17,308 nucleotides of DNA from Tyzzerella sp963558545. GTDB taxonomy: Bacteria > Bacillota > Clostridia > Lachnospirales > CAG-274. The stretch covers positions 1-17,308 of the forward strand of contig NZ_CAUWHO010000045.1 of the NCBI RefSeq assembly GCF_963558545.1, read 5' to 3'. The position numbers were made by a program, and so were the translations under genes. Shown here in pieces: positions 6,938 through 15,519 of the stretch; within the stretch, counting starts at the first letter, position 1, and every line of letters begins with the position of its first letter. The notes under the pieces were generated by a model. It was not told the origin of the DNA. It worked only from the letters and a program-made list of their open reading frames with translations, and made no database searches.

Positions 6938-7066
6938 AGCCCAAAATTAAATTATGTTTAAGCAACACTCTTTTAGTTAAATGTTCAAAATTATAAAATC
7001 CAAAACCTATTCTTTTTAAAACTTTAATTGCATTGTTTAAAGCTTCTACTTTTGAAGTGCACTGCA
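6936..7066 (-). pseudogene. ISL3 transposase, C-terminal fragment
   Basis: Reading the minus strand from about 7066 gives SKVEALNNAIKVLKRIGFG, then FYNFEHLTKRVLLKHNLILG and a stop at 6938-6936. The pattern S-x-VE-x2-NN-x-IK-x2-KR-x3-G-x3-NF is the end of the DDE catalytic domain (with its Glu in VE) of ISL3 transposases, slightly decayed: GLVEGxNNKIK becomes SKVEALNNAIK. More than 350 residues of the usual protein are missing upstream. Confidence 0.8.
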
Positions 7067-7068
7067 CT

Positions 7069-7288
7069 TGCTTGACAATCTGCCATTTTTATTATTTCCT
7101 ATAGCTATAAGTGTTATATGGGTACTAATTTTAACATTAATAAATAATTTTGTATTACTATTATTGCATTATTATTTATAGTACCGGTAATTGCGTTTGC
7201 TGTAAAACTTAATTATAGATTAATTGTTATTATTAATGAATTTAGAAAAGATATTTTAATAAATAATAATATTAAAAATTTAGATTAA
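7069..7288 (+). pseudogene. Unidentified membrane-protein fragment
   Basis: Forward frames give a very hydrophobic stretch, LPFLLFPIAISVIWVLILTL, followed by a second, IIALLFIVPVIAFAVKL, joined by a frameshift at about 7160-7175. A basic and polar tail ending NNNIKNLD stops near 7288. This looks like two transmembrane helices and the cytoplasmic C-terminus of a small membrane protein whose start was lost when the ISL3 element or a deletion joined here. I do not recognise the family. Confidence 0.5.
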
Positions 7289-7317
7289 ATTTAATGATAT
7301 TAAGTAGGATAAGATTA

Positions 7318-8154
7318 ATGTGTTTAGAAAGAAAATTTTTACCTGTAGGACAAGGTGCTTTTTATTTAGAAACATTTTATTTTTGTAAAAATTATGTAAA
7401 TATTGTATATGAACGAAAATGAGGAAGGGAATATAGAAGAAAATAGAGAAGATGGTTTTGAAATTATTAATTCTGGAGAAGATGTTAGTAGCCTCATAAA
7501 GAGTGTTTCAGCATTAAGTGGGATTGATCCAAGTTGTAAATACCTTGATTGGCAATATATTGTACATAATTTTTGACACGAGGATAGAAGTAGAGAATTT
7601 TGCAAAGAAATGAAAGAAAAAATTTATGAATTTAATATTAATAATATAGAAGAATTATTGGATATAAGAGATTGCAGTCTCTGGAATACTTTAAGCCTAA
7701 AAGTAAAAAATATACCAAAATATAGCTTGTGATATAAACGCAAATTCTATGACTTTGTTATCCGTAAATAAATATTACAAGTTTAGGTAATATACAAATA
7801 TAAGAGTATGTTGTAAAAATTTGTTTAATGGAAATATAAATTTTTGCCTAGTGGATGCTTATACACAGGAGATTGTGATTGTAAAAAAGTAAAGAATATG
7901 AATCAATTAATTTAGTCATACGGAGTATATATTGATGATATCGATATTTTACAAGTGCCACATCACGTTTCAAAAGGTAATTTTAGCGACAAATTATTAA
8001 AATTTAAAAACTGTCATTTTTTATTATATCTGCTGGTAAGAAAAATAGTTACGATCACCCTCATAGTGAAGTTGTGAAAGCTATTTGTATGAATATGAAA
8101 AATATAGGTATTGTTACAGAAAACACTCCGCCATTATCATTTCGTATTTATTAG
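7318..8154 (+). pseudogene. Metallo-beta-lactamase-fold hydrolase, decayed
   Basis: The N-terminus MCLERKFLPVGQGAFYLETF (ATG 7318) fits the opening of ComEC/Rec2-like MBL-fold proteins, in which VGQG starts the first strand. The middle (7410-7732) reads SALSGIDPS...LDWQYIVHNF then a TGA where the frame continues HEDRSREF. The C-terminus has PSGCLYTGD (metal-binding Asp), IDILQVPHHVSKGNF (the usual PHHGS with Val for Gly), FIISAGKKNSYDHPH and VTENTPPLSFRIY, with the stop at 8152-8154. There are several frameshifts and in-frame stops, and one base is missing in the T run at about 8020. The early HxHxDH metal cluster is not found. Family members hydrolyse nucleic acids or nucleotides, or accompany toxin modules. 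This copy is clearly dead. Confidence 0.75.
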
Positions 8155-8194
8155 TGATTATAAACTAATTTACAAATATTAAAAATTGATTTTT

Positions 8195-8236
8195 AACAAA
8201 GATAGTAGTACAAAACATTACTATCTTTGTTTTTTT
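8195..8236 (+). terminator. Rho-independent terminator
   Basis: AACAAAGATAGTA (8195-8207) pairs exactly with TACTATCTTTGTT (8219-8231), a 13-bp stem with an 11-base loop, and runs into seven T (8230-8236). It lies 40 bases past the dead MBL gene and insulates the restriction operon from upstream transcription. Confidence 0.85.
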
Positions 8237-8305
8237 ACTTCAAATAAAAGTAGAGTTTTAATAAATACTATTAATTAGTATAAATTGTATTAAAAATCTT
8301 ACTCA

Positions 8306-8334
8306 TTGACAATAACTATGTAAAATAATATAAT
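8306..8334 (+). promoter_or_regulatory. Perfect sigma-A-type promoter of the restriction operon
   Basis: TTGACA (8306-8311), a 17-base spacer and TATAAT (8329-8334): both hexamers and the spacing are exact consensus. It sits about 105 bases before the first methyltransferase start. The transcript would carry a roughly 100-base AT-rich leader in which I see no riboswitch or small ORF with a good ribosome binding site. There is no controller (C-box) repeat, so expression looks constitutive and strong. Confidence 0.85.
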
Positions 8335-8442
8335 ATATATTGTTTTAAATTAAGAATAAATATTAAAATTTATTTTATATTTTAAATACTAAAAATAATA
8401 AGTTTTAAAACGATATATAAAATATAAAAAAGAAAGAAGGTG

Positions 8443-9495
8443 ATGATTATAGCAACAGTATCTAATAAACTGTATAAAACATCATTGATAAATAATCGTA
8501 GATATTTAGGTAATAAGTATAAATTATTACCTTTTATAACAAAAGTTATTAATGAAGAATGTGGAAAAATTGAGTCTGTTGCTGATATATTTGCTGGAAC
8601 AGGTGCAGTAGCTTCTGCTTTTACAAATAAGACAATTATTACTAATGATTTAATGTATAGCAACTTTATTTGTAATTTGGCTTGGTTTAGTCCTCAAAGT
8701 TATGATCCTAAATTGATAATTGATTACATTGTTTATTATAACGCTATATCAAATTTTGATGATAACTATATGACAAAAAAATTTGCAGATACATATTTTA
8801 GTTATAATGATTGTTCAAAAATTGGATTTATACGAGAAGATATAGAAAGGAACTATAAATTAAAAAAGATTAATGAACGAGAAAGAGCGATTTTATTAAC
8901 TTCTTTACTATATGCAATGGATAAAATAGCAAAAACTTGTGGGCATTACGATGCTTATAGAAAAGGGGTAGAATTTACATCAACTATTGAGCTATCTGTA
9001 CTATTAGCAAAAATTGAAAATAGATTAGAAAATAAATGTTTTAATAAAGATGCGAATGAGCTTGTTAGGGATATTTCTGTTGATTTAGTATATATAGATC
9101 CTCCCTATAATTCTCGTCAGTATTGCGATGCGTATCATTTACTTGAAAATGTTGCTCGTTGGGAAAAACCAGAGGTATATGGTGTTGCTAGAAAAATGAA
9201 TAGAGATAATATAAAAAGTAAATATTGCACTAAAGATGCTACAAATGTATTTGAAGATTTAATAAAAAATATCAAGTCAAAATACATTGTTTTTTCTTAT
9301 AACAATATGTCCAATAAGGGTAATGATAGATCTAATGCAAAAATTTCTGACGAAGATATTATGAGAATTTTAAAAAATAAAGGTGATGTTAAAATTTTTT
9401 CAGAAAGTTATAAAGCATTTTCAGCAGGCAAATCTAATATTCAAAATAATGCAGAAAGATTATTTTTATGCACTTGTTTTAGTGAGGTAAAATAA
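8443..9495 (+). CDS. D12/Dam-class adenine-N6 DNA methyltransferase 1
   Basis: Transfers methyl from S-adenosylmethionine to adenine N6 in DNA. From ATG 8443: motif X-like RYLGNKYKLLPFI (20-32), SAM loop DIFAGTGAV (48-56), a variable target-recognition stretch, and catalytic DPPYNSRQY (219-227), the order of class alpha enzymes. Length about 350 aa is typical. The start is uncertain: AGAAAGAAGGTGAT (8431-8444) mimics the full anti-Shine-Dalgarno but overlaps both GTG 8440 and ATG 8443, so a start a few codons later cannot be excluded. First gene of a three-gene operon; its stop overlaps nothing and the next ATG follows after one base. It would protect one strand of an asymmetric site, with the next gene protecting the other (inference from the paired arrangement). 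No damage is seen. Confidence 0.92.
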   Translation: MIIATVSNKLYKTSLINNRRYLGNKYKLLPFITKVINEECGKIESVADIFAGTGAVASAFTNKTIITNDLMYSNFICNLAWFSPQSYDPKLIIDYIVYYNAISNFDDNYMTKKFADTYFSYNDCSKIGFIREDIERNYKLKKINERERAILLTSLLYAMDKIAKTCGHYDAYRKGVEFTSTIELSVLLAKIENRLENKCFNKDANELVRDISVDLVYIDPPYNSRQYCDAYHLLENVARWEKPEVYGVARKMNRDNIKSKYCTKDATNVFEDLIKNIKSKYIVFSYNNMSNKGNDRSNAKISDEDIMRILKNKGDVKIFSESYKAFSAGKSNIQNNAERLFLCTCFSEVK

Positions 9496-9496
9496 T

Positions 9497-10408
9497 ATGA
9501 TACAATCGCCTTTAAATTATACAGGTGGTAAATTCAAATTATTGCCACAAATACTTCCTTACTTCCCCAAAAATATTAATACATTTGTAGATTTATTTTG
9601 TGGTGGCTGTAATGTAGGTATTAATATAAACGCAAATAAAATTATATACAATGACTTAAATAAAAACTTGTGTTACTTATACAATACATTTAAAAACTTA
9701 GACAAAGAATCTACTTTTGAATGGATTTACGAAATAATTGAAAAGTACAATCTATCGCTTGTAAGTAAAAATGGATATGATTATTATGGTTGCGAAAGTA
9801 GTAAAGGCTTGGGCAGTTATAATAGAGAAGGGTTTTTAAAATTAAGAGATGATTTTAACAATTATATAAATAAAGATTATTATTATTATATTTTGCTATA
9901 TGTTATAATTGTTTATTCTTTTAATAATCAAATAAGATTTAATAGTAAAGGAGAGTTTAATTTACCTGTAGGAAAACGAGATTTTAATTTAAAAATGAAG
10001 AATAAGTTATCCGATTTTATAGACGCATTAAAATCACAAAACTGTATTTTTATGTGTAAAGATTTTAGAGAGTTTGATATTTCTATGCTTAGTTTTGATG
10101 ATTTTGTTTATGTAGATCCACCATATTTAATTACTTGTGCTACATATAATGAGCAAGGTGGTTGGAGTGAAGATACAGAAAAAGAGCTGCTCTCATTTTT
10201 GGATAAATTAAATGAAAAAAATATACGATTTGCCCTTTCAAATGTTATTAGAAGTAAAGGTAAAGAAAATCATTTATTAATAGAATGGATCAACAAAAAT
10301 CTAGATATTTATAGAGTTATATATTTAAATTATAGTTATTCTAACTCTAATTATCAGATTAAAGACAAGTCTTCTGTAACAGAAGAAGTATTGATTATAA
10401 ACTATTAA
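9497..10408 (+). CDS. D12/Dam-class adenine-N6 DNA methyltransferase 2
   Basis: A second, only distantly similar Dam-family enzyme of 303 aa. Motif X is NYTGGKFKLLPQI (8-20), the SAM loop VDLFCGGCNVG begins near residue 31, the catalytic tetrad DPPY is at 207-210, and ALSN follows as motif V/VI-like. Its central region (about 75-190) holds the target-recognition domain with an unusual tyrosine run (DYYYYILLY). It begins one base after the previous stop, with the ribosome binding site inside the upstream gene's end (GTGAGG), so translation is probably coupled. Paired non-identical adenine methylases next to one endonuclease are the standard solution for asymmetric Type IIS sites; each then modifies one strand. 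Confidence 0.92.
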   Translation: MIQSPLNYTGGKFKLLPQILPYFPKNINTFVDLFCGGCNVGININANKIIYNDLNKNLCYLYNTFKNLDKESTFEWIYEIIEKYNLSLVSKNGYDYYGCESSKGLGSYNREGFLKLRDDFNNYINKDYYYYILLYVIIVYSFNNQIRFNSKGEFNLPVGKRDFNLKMKNKLSDFIDALKSQNCIFMCKDFREFDISMLSFDDFVYVDPPYLITCATYNEQGGWSEDTEKELLSFLDKLNEKNIRFALSNVIRSKGKENHLLIEWINKNLDIYRVIYLNYSYSNSNYQIKDKSSVTEEVLIINY

Positions 10409-10418
10409 GGAGGTAATT

Positions 10419-12389
10419 ATGGCTGTTAAAATACCTTATAAAAGTTTTTGTTGGAGCTTAGGAACGACTAGCTTTAGAACAAAAAATTTTAACAAAACTA
10501 TAGAACAACAACTTGCTCTTTTAAATGAATTTTGGAGTATCAAACAAAATGAAAGTGAAATTTGGTCTGGAAATACAGAATTACAGTCTAGATATTATGA
10601 TTTTATAAAAGAAAAACAATTTATAGAAGGTAACGCAAAAAATAAATCAAAAGATGCTAGAGAAAAAACATCTGGTTTGGTAGATATAGGATTGATTACC
10701 GAAAATAGAATGCTTACAGAAGCAGGATTAAATTTATTAAATATTAGTAAATCAAATGATTTTTCTATTAATAATAATTTTGGAATAGCAAAAGATAGTT
10801 ATATTTATTTAAAGCAACTTCTTAAAAGCTGTAACGAAATAAATGGAGATTTTGTTCGTCCTTTTATTGTTTTGATATATGTACTTTTAAAGGTGGAAAA
10901 ATTAACACTAGATGAGTTTACATATTTATTGCCACTTTGTACAAATGAAGTATATACAGAACAAATTATTGAAGGTATACGAAGTATTAGAAAAAATGAA
11001 ACTTCAATAGATGAAATAATAATTAATAGATTAATAAAAATGGATAACTATTCTAGTGCATTAGAATTATTGCTTACAAGTGATATTACTGAAGAATTGT
11101 TATGCGAAATAGGACTTAATAGAAAAAGTAGAAACTATGATAAAGTATACTTTAAATTATATAATAATCTTTATGATATGTATATCAATAGAAATGATGA
11201 TATAATACCTTTAGTTTATTTAGTGACAAAGGATATTAAAATAGGAAAATGGTGGCGTAGTTATCTTTTTAATACTTCTTCAGAAAATGCTATAAAAAAA
11301 CAGCCTAAAAAATATAAAAATGCTACAATTTTTGATAATATTAATAGCGAAGAGGAATTTAAAATAGCTTTTTTTAAAATTATGCATTTATTTAAGGCTA
11401 AAGCTACATTATCAGATTATATTGATCTTAATCGAAGATACATAAAAACAACAGATATAATTCTATTTGAAGATAATGTTGTAAAATTAGATATCGTTCC
11501 TAAATATTTCTTTAAATGTGCAATGTCTGAACTTTACTTACAAGCATATAGGAAATCGGAAATACTTACAAAAGATTGTTCTATAAAACACATATGTTCT
11601 TCTCTAATATTTGATGAAGTAGAGATTATAAAAGGTATAAATAAAGAACTTAGTGCATCTGTCAAAACACTTGATGAAGCTCATTTAGTATTAGATGATA
11701 ATAGATATAAAAGATTACATCATCTTATTGATACTAAATTCACTGATGAGAATATAATTACGCTTTTAAATCATTTCGAAATGAGAAATGATAATGAAAT
11801 TAGAGCTATGGTAACGGATAATGCAGATATTCCTACTATTTTTGAGTATGTGCTAGGTATTTTGTGGTATAAAATAAGTGAGAAAGAAGGCAAAATTCTT
11901 GATTATATGAAACTTTCACTTGATGCTGATTTATTACCTAAAACACACGCTAGTGGTGGAGAAGCTGATATTGTATATGAATATTCAAAAACAGAAAATT
12001 ATCCTGAACATACTTTGTTGATAGAAGCTACTCTTTCAGATAGTACAAATCAACGAAGAATGGAAATGGAACCTGTTTCAAGGCATTTAGGACAACATTT
12101 AATTCGTACTGGAAACTTAAATAGCTATTGTATATTTATTACTAATTTTTTAAATATAAATGTTATAGCAGATTTTAGAGGGAGAAAAAATATGCCTTAT
12201 TATGACAATAAAGACTACTCTAAAAATGTTCTAGGAATGAAAATTATACCACTACAAACATTACAATTAAAGAAAATAATCCAAAATAAAAATAAATATA
12301 AAGATTTATATAAAGTATTTGAACAAGGATTTAAATCTTCAGTTCCACCGCATAATTGGTATGATGAATGCATTGTGTCTAAATTATGA
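10419..12389 (+). CDS. AlwI-family Type II (IIS-like) restriction endonuclease
   Basis: Cleaves DNA lacking the cognate methylation. The 656-aa protein starts after AAGGAGGT with a good spacer. Its N-terminus YKSFCWSLGTTSFRTK (7-22) is the hallmark of the AlwI endonuclease family. The C-terminal nuclease core is a PD-(D/E)xK variant: GGEADIVY (Asp517) and LLIEATLS (Glu536-Ala-Thr538), where the usual Lys is replaced as in the AlwI/PleI/MlyI/BstNBI group (E-x-T), followed by NQRRMEMEPVSRHL, a Gln/Arg-rich helix. The N-terminal two-thirds would be the DNA-recognition half. AlwI itself recognises GGATC and cuts 3' of it; whether this enzyme has the same site cannot be read from sequence. Last gene of the operon, with the shared terminator downstream. 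Confidence 0.88.
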   Translation: MAVKIPYKSFCWSLGTTSFRTKNFNKTIEQQLALLNEFWSIKQNESEIWSGNTELQSRYYDFIKEKQFIEGNAKNKSKDAREKTSGLVDIGLITENRMLTEAGLNLLNISKSNDFSINNNFGIAKDSYIYLKQLLKSCNEINGDFVRPFIVLIYVLLKVEKLTLDEFTYLLPLCTNEVYTEQIIEGIRSIRKNETSIDEIIINRLIKMDNYSSALELLLTSDITEELLCEIGLNRKSRNYDKVYFKLYNNLYDMYINRNDDIIPLVYLVTKDIKIGKWWRSYLFNTSSENAIKKQPKKYKNATIFDNINSEEEFKIAFFKIMHLFKAKATLSDYIDLNRRYIKTTDIILFEDNVVKLDIVPKYFFKCAMSELYLQAYRKSEILTKDCSIKHICSSLIFDEVEIIKGINKELSASVKTLDEAHLVLDDNRYKRLHHLIDTKFTDENIITLLNHFEMRNDNEIRAMVTDNADIPTIFEYVLGILWYKISEKEGKILDYMKLSLDADLLPKTHASGGEADIVYEYSKTENYPEHTLLIEATLSDSTNQRRMEMEPVSRHLGQHLIRTGNLNSYCIFITNFLNINVIADFRGRKNMPYYDNKDYSKNVLGMKIIPLQTLQLKKIIQNKNKYKDLYKVFEQGFKSSVPPHNWYDECIVSKL

Positions 12390-12509
12390 AATAATTTAAA
12401 TGATTAAGTTTTTTATAATATACATTTACAAACAGGTACTATTAAATATTTTGGATATAAAAATTAAAAACCTATTTATAATTCTAAATGATAAGTTGCA
12501 TATTAATTG
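12390..12509. other. AT-rich spacer between convergent operons
   Basis: No ORF with a ribosome binding site, no RNA gene and no repeat that I can recognise. It only separates the endonuclease stop from the shared terminator. Confidence 0.4.
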
Positions 12510-12555
12510 TTATAATAGCCACCATATCACTTAGATGATATGGTGGTTATTATAA
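12510..12555. terminator. Bidirectional terminator, 20-bp stem
   Basis: The arms at 12510-12529 and 12536-12555 are complementary over 20 positions with one G.T wobble, around the six-base loop CTTAGA. The GC-rich centre is GCCACCATATCA against TGATATGGTGG. T/A-rich flanks lie on both sides (ATTGTTATAAT and ATTATAAACTAT), though neither strand has a long T-tract. It sits between two convergent operons and abuts the stop codon of the third recombinase (12559-12557), so it can end transcripts from both. Confidence 0.8.
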
Positions 12556-12556
12556 A

Positions 12557-13966
12557 CTATATGGTATTTACTTTAACATTCTCTTGAAAAACAACTACCG
12601 ATTTTACATACTTTTCCAAAAATTCTCTTGTTAGTTCACCCTTATTATCAAAACAATTAATATTTTCTTTACTCGTATGTTCTAAAATTTTATCTTCTTT
12701 TATATTAAGTTTTTGTTTTTCTTCTATATACATTTTTTTACATATTTCTTCTTTTAAATAACTTGTATAAAGTTTTTCTTTTTGTAATTTTATAATTTTT
12801 AATTGTTCATCAATATTATTTTTATGAGTATCATTTTTATTTTTTTTAATTTCAAAATTTTTATGTATTTCATTTAAAACAACTTTTTTCAAATATTCTT
12901 CTTCAATCATAAAATATTTACAACCATATTGGTTAGTATATCTAACTGTATTGCAAGTATATTTAATACTAGAATTATTTATTTTTTGTAAATCATAACC
13001 ACAATAGCCACATTTTAAAATACCTTTAAATAAATTTTCTTTTATTGTTCTTGTTTTATTATTTTTAAATACTTTTTGTGCATCATAAAATAAATCCTCA
13101 GAAATAATAGCAGGGTGATGATTTTCAAAAACAACCCAGTTATTTTTATCAATGTTTTTATAGTTTTTGCTCCCAACTTCTTTAATTTCTGTTTTACCAT
13201 AAGTTCTTTTGCCAATATAAACATCATTTTTTAATATATTTCTAACGGTAAGGCTTTTCCAAAACATTTTTCCCTTACATTTTCCAAGCTTATTAACCTT
13301 GCCCATACTCATTTTATATTCTAAAGGGGTAGGTATATTTTTATCGTTTAGTATTTTTGCTATTTGCGTTAGATTTTTATCTTCACAAGCCATATTAAAA
13401 ATATCTTGTACAATTTTATATGTGTTTGTATCTATATCAAATTTATATTTATCTGTTTTTGAAACAACATACCCATAAGGATTAGAAGAAGTAGGAATTT
13501 TACCTGTTTTAGCTTTGCTAATTTGTGCAGTTTTTATTTTTTTAGAAATATCTTTACTATAGTAACTATATATTATATTTTTAAAATTAAGATTAAAATA
13601 ACTGTTAAAATCATCATTAGCACTATCAAAATTGTCATTAACGGCAATAAAACGAACATTTAAAAGGGGAAAGATATTTTCTATATATTCTGTTGTTTCT
13701 ATGTAGTTACGTCCAAACCTAGATAAATCTTTTACGATTATACAGTTTATTTTACCTTTTTTAACATCATCTAAAATGTTAGTTATTCCTTTTCTTTTTA
13801 AATTTGTTCCAGATTTACCGTCATCAATATATTCAAAAATATTTTCGTATGTAAAATCATTTGATTTTATAAAGTTATGTAAATACTGTCGTTGGTTTGA
13901 AATACTATCACTTTCTGTTAAATTTTCATCTTCTCTAGAAATTCTTAAATAAATAGCTATGTTCAT
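12557..13966 (-). CDS. Large serine recombinase 3 (TnpX/TndX-like)
   Basis: A 469-aa site-specific recombinase. The N-terminal resolvase domain begins IAIYLRISRED with catalytic Ser10. It continues with DDGKSGTNLKR and the conserved active-site arginines in VKDLSRFGRNYIET. A recombinase domain follows (PYGYVVSK, then NIPTPLEYKMSMGK and TVRNILKNDVYIGKRTYGKT), then the zinc beta-ribbon CGYCGYDL...YTCNT...GCKYF and a Lys-rich coiled coil to the end. Last and shortest of three. Its ATG overlaps the previous stop by four bases (ATGA at 13966-13963), with AAGGAG just before, so translation is coupled. All catalytic residues are present. Family: large serine integrases/transposases that join short attachment sites by a Ser-DNA intermediate. 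Confidence 0.93.
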   Translation of the reverse strand: MNIAIYLRISREDENLTESDSISNQRQYLHNFIKSNDFTYENIFEYIDDGKSGTNLKRKGITNILDDVKKGKINCIIVKDLSRFGRNYIETTEYIENIFPLLNVRFIAVNDNFDSANDDFNSYFNLNFKNIIYSYYSKDISKKIKTAQISKAKTGKIPTSSNPYGYVVSKTDKYKFDIDTNTYKIVQDIFNMACEDKNLTQIAKILNDKNIPTPLEYKMSMGKVNKLGKCKGKMFWKSLTVRNILKNDVYIGKRTYGKTEIKEVGSKNYKNIDKNNWVVFENHHPAIISEDLFYDAQKVFKNNKTRTIKENLFKGILKCGYCGYDLQKINNSSIKYTCNTVRYTNQYGCKYFMIEEEYLKKVVLNEIHKNFEIKKNKNDTHKNNIDEQLKIIKLQKEKLYTSYLKEEICKKMYIEEKQKLNIKEDKILEHTSKENINCFDNKGELTREFLEKYVKSVVVFQENVKVNTI

Positions 13967-15519
13967 AATTCTCCTTTAAATGAAAAATTTATTTTAATTA
14001 AATTGTCTTTATATATGTATATGCTTTTTATTAACATCTGTATTAATTGTTGGTTAAAAAATTCCTTATCTTCAAATTTTATAAATCTTTCTAGTTTGTC
14101 TATGCTATTTTTTTGTAAATCTTCATATTGTTGCTGTAAATTTTGTTTTTCTTTTAGTAATAAATCTTCTTTTTCTATATATTTTTGCCTAAAATCTAAA
14201 TATTCACTTTCTGTTAAAAGTTTTTTAAGATAATCATTATATAGTTTTTCATAAAGTAAAGGTATTTTATTAATTTCTTTATCTATATTTTTAATATTTT
14301 CTAAACAAGTGGATAAATTTTCATTATTTATCTTAATTTTATTTTTATCAAGCAATACATTTATTTGAGTTTTTAGTGAGTTAAAAATAACATTATCTAG
14401 TTCATCTTTAGAAATTTTATCAAAACAACATAAATCTTTAGCCACTTTGTTTTTGCTACATTTATAATACTTATTTGTTAAATATAATCTAGAGCCACAC
14501 TCACCGCATTTTAATATATTTTTATATAAATTGTTAGATTTTTTTGTTAAATTACTTTCAGAATTTGCATATTTTTCTTTGTTTAATTTATTCATTTGTT
14601 CCACCTTTAAAAAAGTATCTTCATCTATAATAGGGGTATGTGTATTGTAAACTATTATTTGTTCATCTTTTGGTACACTTTTAATGTTTTTGTTGTTATA
14701 TAGCTGTTTTCTTTTAGTACCTTGAATTGTATGTCCTAGATAAGTTTGATTTTTTAATATTTTCTTGATTGTACTTTCTGTCCACAAGCAATTTTTATAT
14801 TTTTCATCAAATAAAATTTTATTATCAAATTTATATTTGTTAGGGCAGGGGATATTTAAGCTATTTAATTGTTTAGCAATAGCTAGATAGCTTTTGCCAT
14901 CTAGCCTTAAAGAAAAAATTTTTTTTACTATATCACTAGCATAGTCGTCTATTTCTAGCTTATATTTATTATCTTTAGATTTTTTATATCCAAAACAAGC
15001 AACACTACCAATAAAATCTCCATTTAATTGTTTAGTTTTAAGGCTAGTACAAATCTTTTTAGAAATATCTTTAGCATACATATCATTTATAATATTTTTT
15101 ATATGTAAATTTAAAATATGAGTACAATCAAGATTAATGCTATCATAATTATCATTTACTGCAATAAAACGAACATTTAGCTTAGGTAATATTTCTTCTA
15201 AATACTGTCCTGTTTCAATGTAATTTCGCCCAAACCTAGATAGATCTTTTACAATAACACAGTTTATTTTGTTTAATTTAATATCATTTATTAAATTTTT
15301 AAATTGTTCTCTGTTAAAGCTAGTGCCTGTTATACCATTATCTATATATGTATTTATTAGTTTAAAATAAGTATTGTTTTTTATAAAGTTATTTAGTAAT
15401 ATTTGTTGATTTTCAATAGAATTGCTTTCATCATCTAAAACTGATATTCTTATATAAAATGCAACTTTGTAAGAATTGTCAATTACTTTTTGTATATTAA
15501 ACCTACTTTTCCTAGCCAT
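13963..15519 (-). CDS. Large serine recombinase 2 (TnpX/TndX-like)
   Basis: 518 aa, middle gene of the set. It has a longer, basic N-terminal lead (MARKSRFNIQKVIDNSYK) before VAFYIRISVLDDE, placing the catalytic Ser at 26. DNGITGTSFNR and VKDLSRFGRNYIET carry the other active-site arginines. The recombinase domain contains ACFGYKKS, NIPCPNKYKFD and ILKNQTYLGHT. The zinc ribbon is CGECGSRLY...YKCSKN...CCFD, followed by a long helical coiled coil (about 380-480) of the kind that mediates synapsis of partner sites in large serine integrases. Its ATG overlaps the first gene's stop by eight bases, with GGAGAG just upstream. It differs clearly from recombinases 1 and 3, so this is an old duplication rather than a recent copy. 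Confidence 0.93.
   Translation of the reverse strand: MARKSRFNIQKVIDNSYKVAFYIRISVLDDESNSIENQQILLNNFIKNNTYFKLINTYIDNGITGTSFNREQFKNLINDIKLNKINCVIVKDLSRFGRNYIETGQYLEEILPKLNVRFIAVNDNYDSINLDCTHILNLHIKNIINDMYAKDISKKICTSLKTKQLNGDFIGSVACFGYKKSKDNKYKLEIDDYASDIVKKIFSLRLDGKSYLAIAKQLNSLNIPCPNKYKFDNKILFDEKYKNCLWTESTIKKILKNQTYLGHTIQGTKRKQLYNNKNIKSVPKDEQIIVYNTHTPIIDEDTFLKVEQMNKLNKEKYANSESNLTKKSNNLYKNILKCGECGSRLYLTNKYYKCSKNKVAKDLCCFDKISKDELDNVIFNSLKTQINVLLDKNKIKINNENLSTCLENIKNIDKEINKIPLLYEKLYNDYLKKLLTESEYLDFRQKYIEKEDLLLKEKQNLQQQYEDLQKNSIDKLERFIKFEDKEFFNQQLIQMLIKSIYIYKDNLIKINFSFKGEL

Larger units (their letters stand above)
6849..7066 (-). mobile_element. Truncated ISL3-family insertion sequence, one end
   Basis: GGCTCTTTGTCAAATAGCG (from 6849, inverted repeat to about 6872) matches the terminal inverted repeat typical of ISL3 elements such as IS1167 and IS1165. 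The matching repeat at the other side is absent: the element stops at about 7066, where unrelated membrane-protein sequence begins. Only the transposase-3' end of the element remains, so it cannot move on its own. Confidence 0.75.

Noticed and set aside
7366..7605. Minus-strand open frame of 79 codons
   Set aside because: The plus strand here encodes the recognisable middle part of the MBL-fold pseudogene; the minus frame has no recognisable motif.
8382..8663. Minus-strand open frame of 93 codons over the methyltransferase start
   Set aside because: It is antisense to the conserved motifs of the methyltransferase and its promoter region, with no ribosome binding site or family match.
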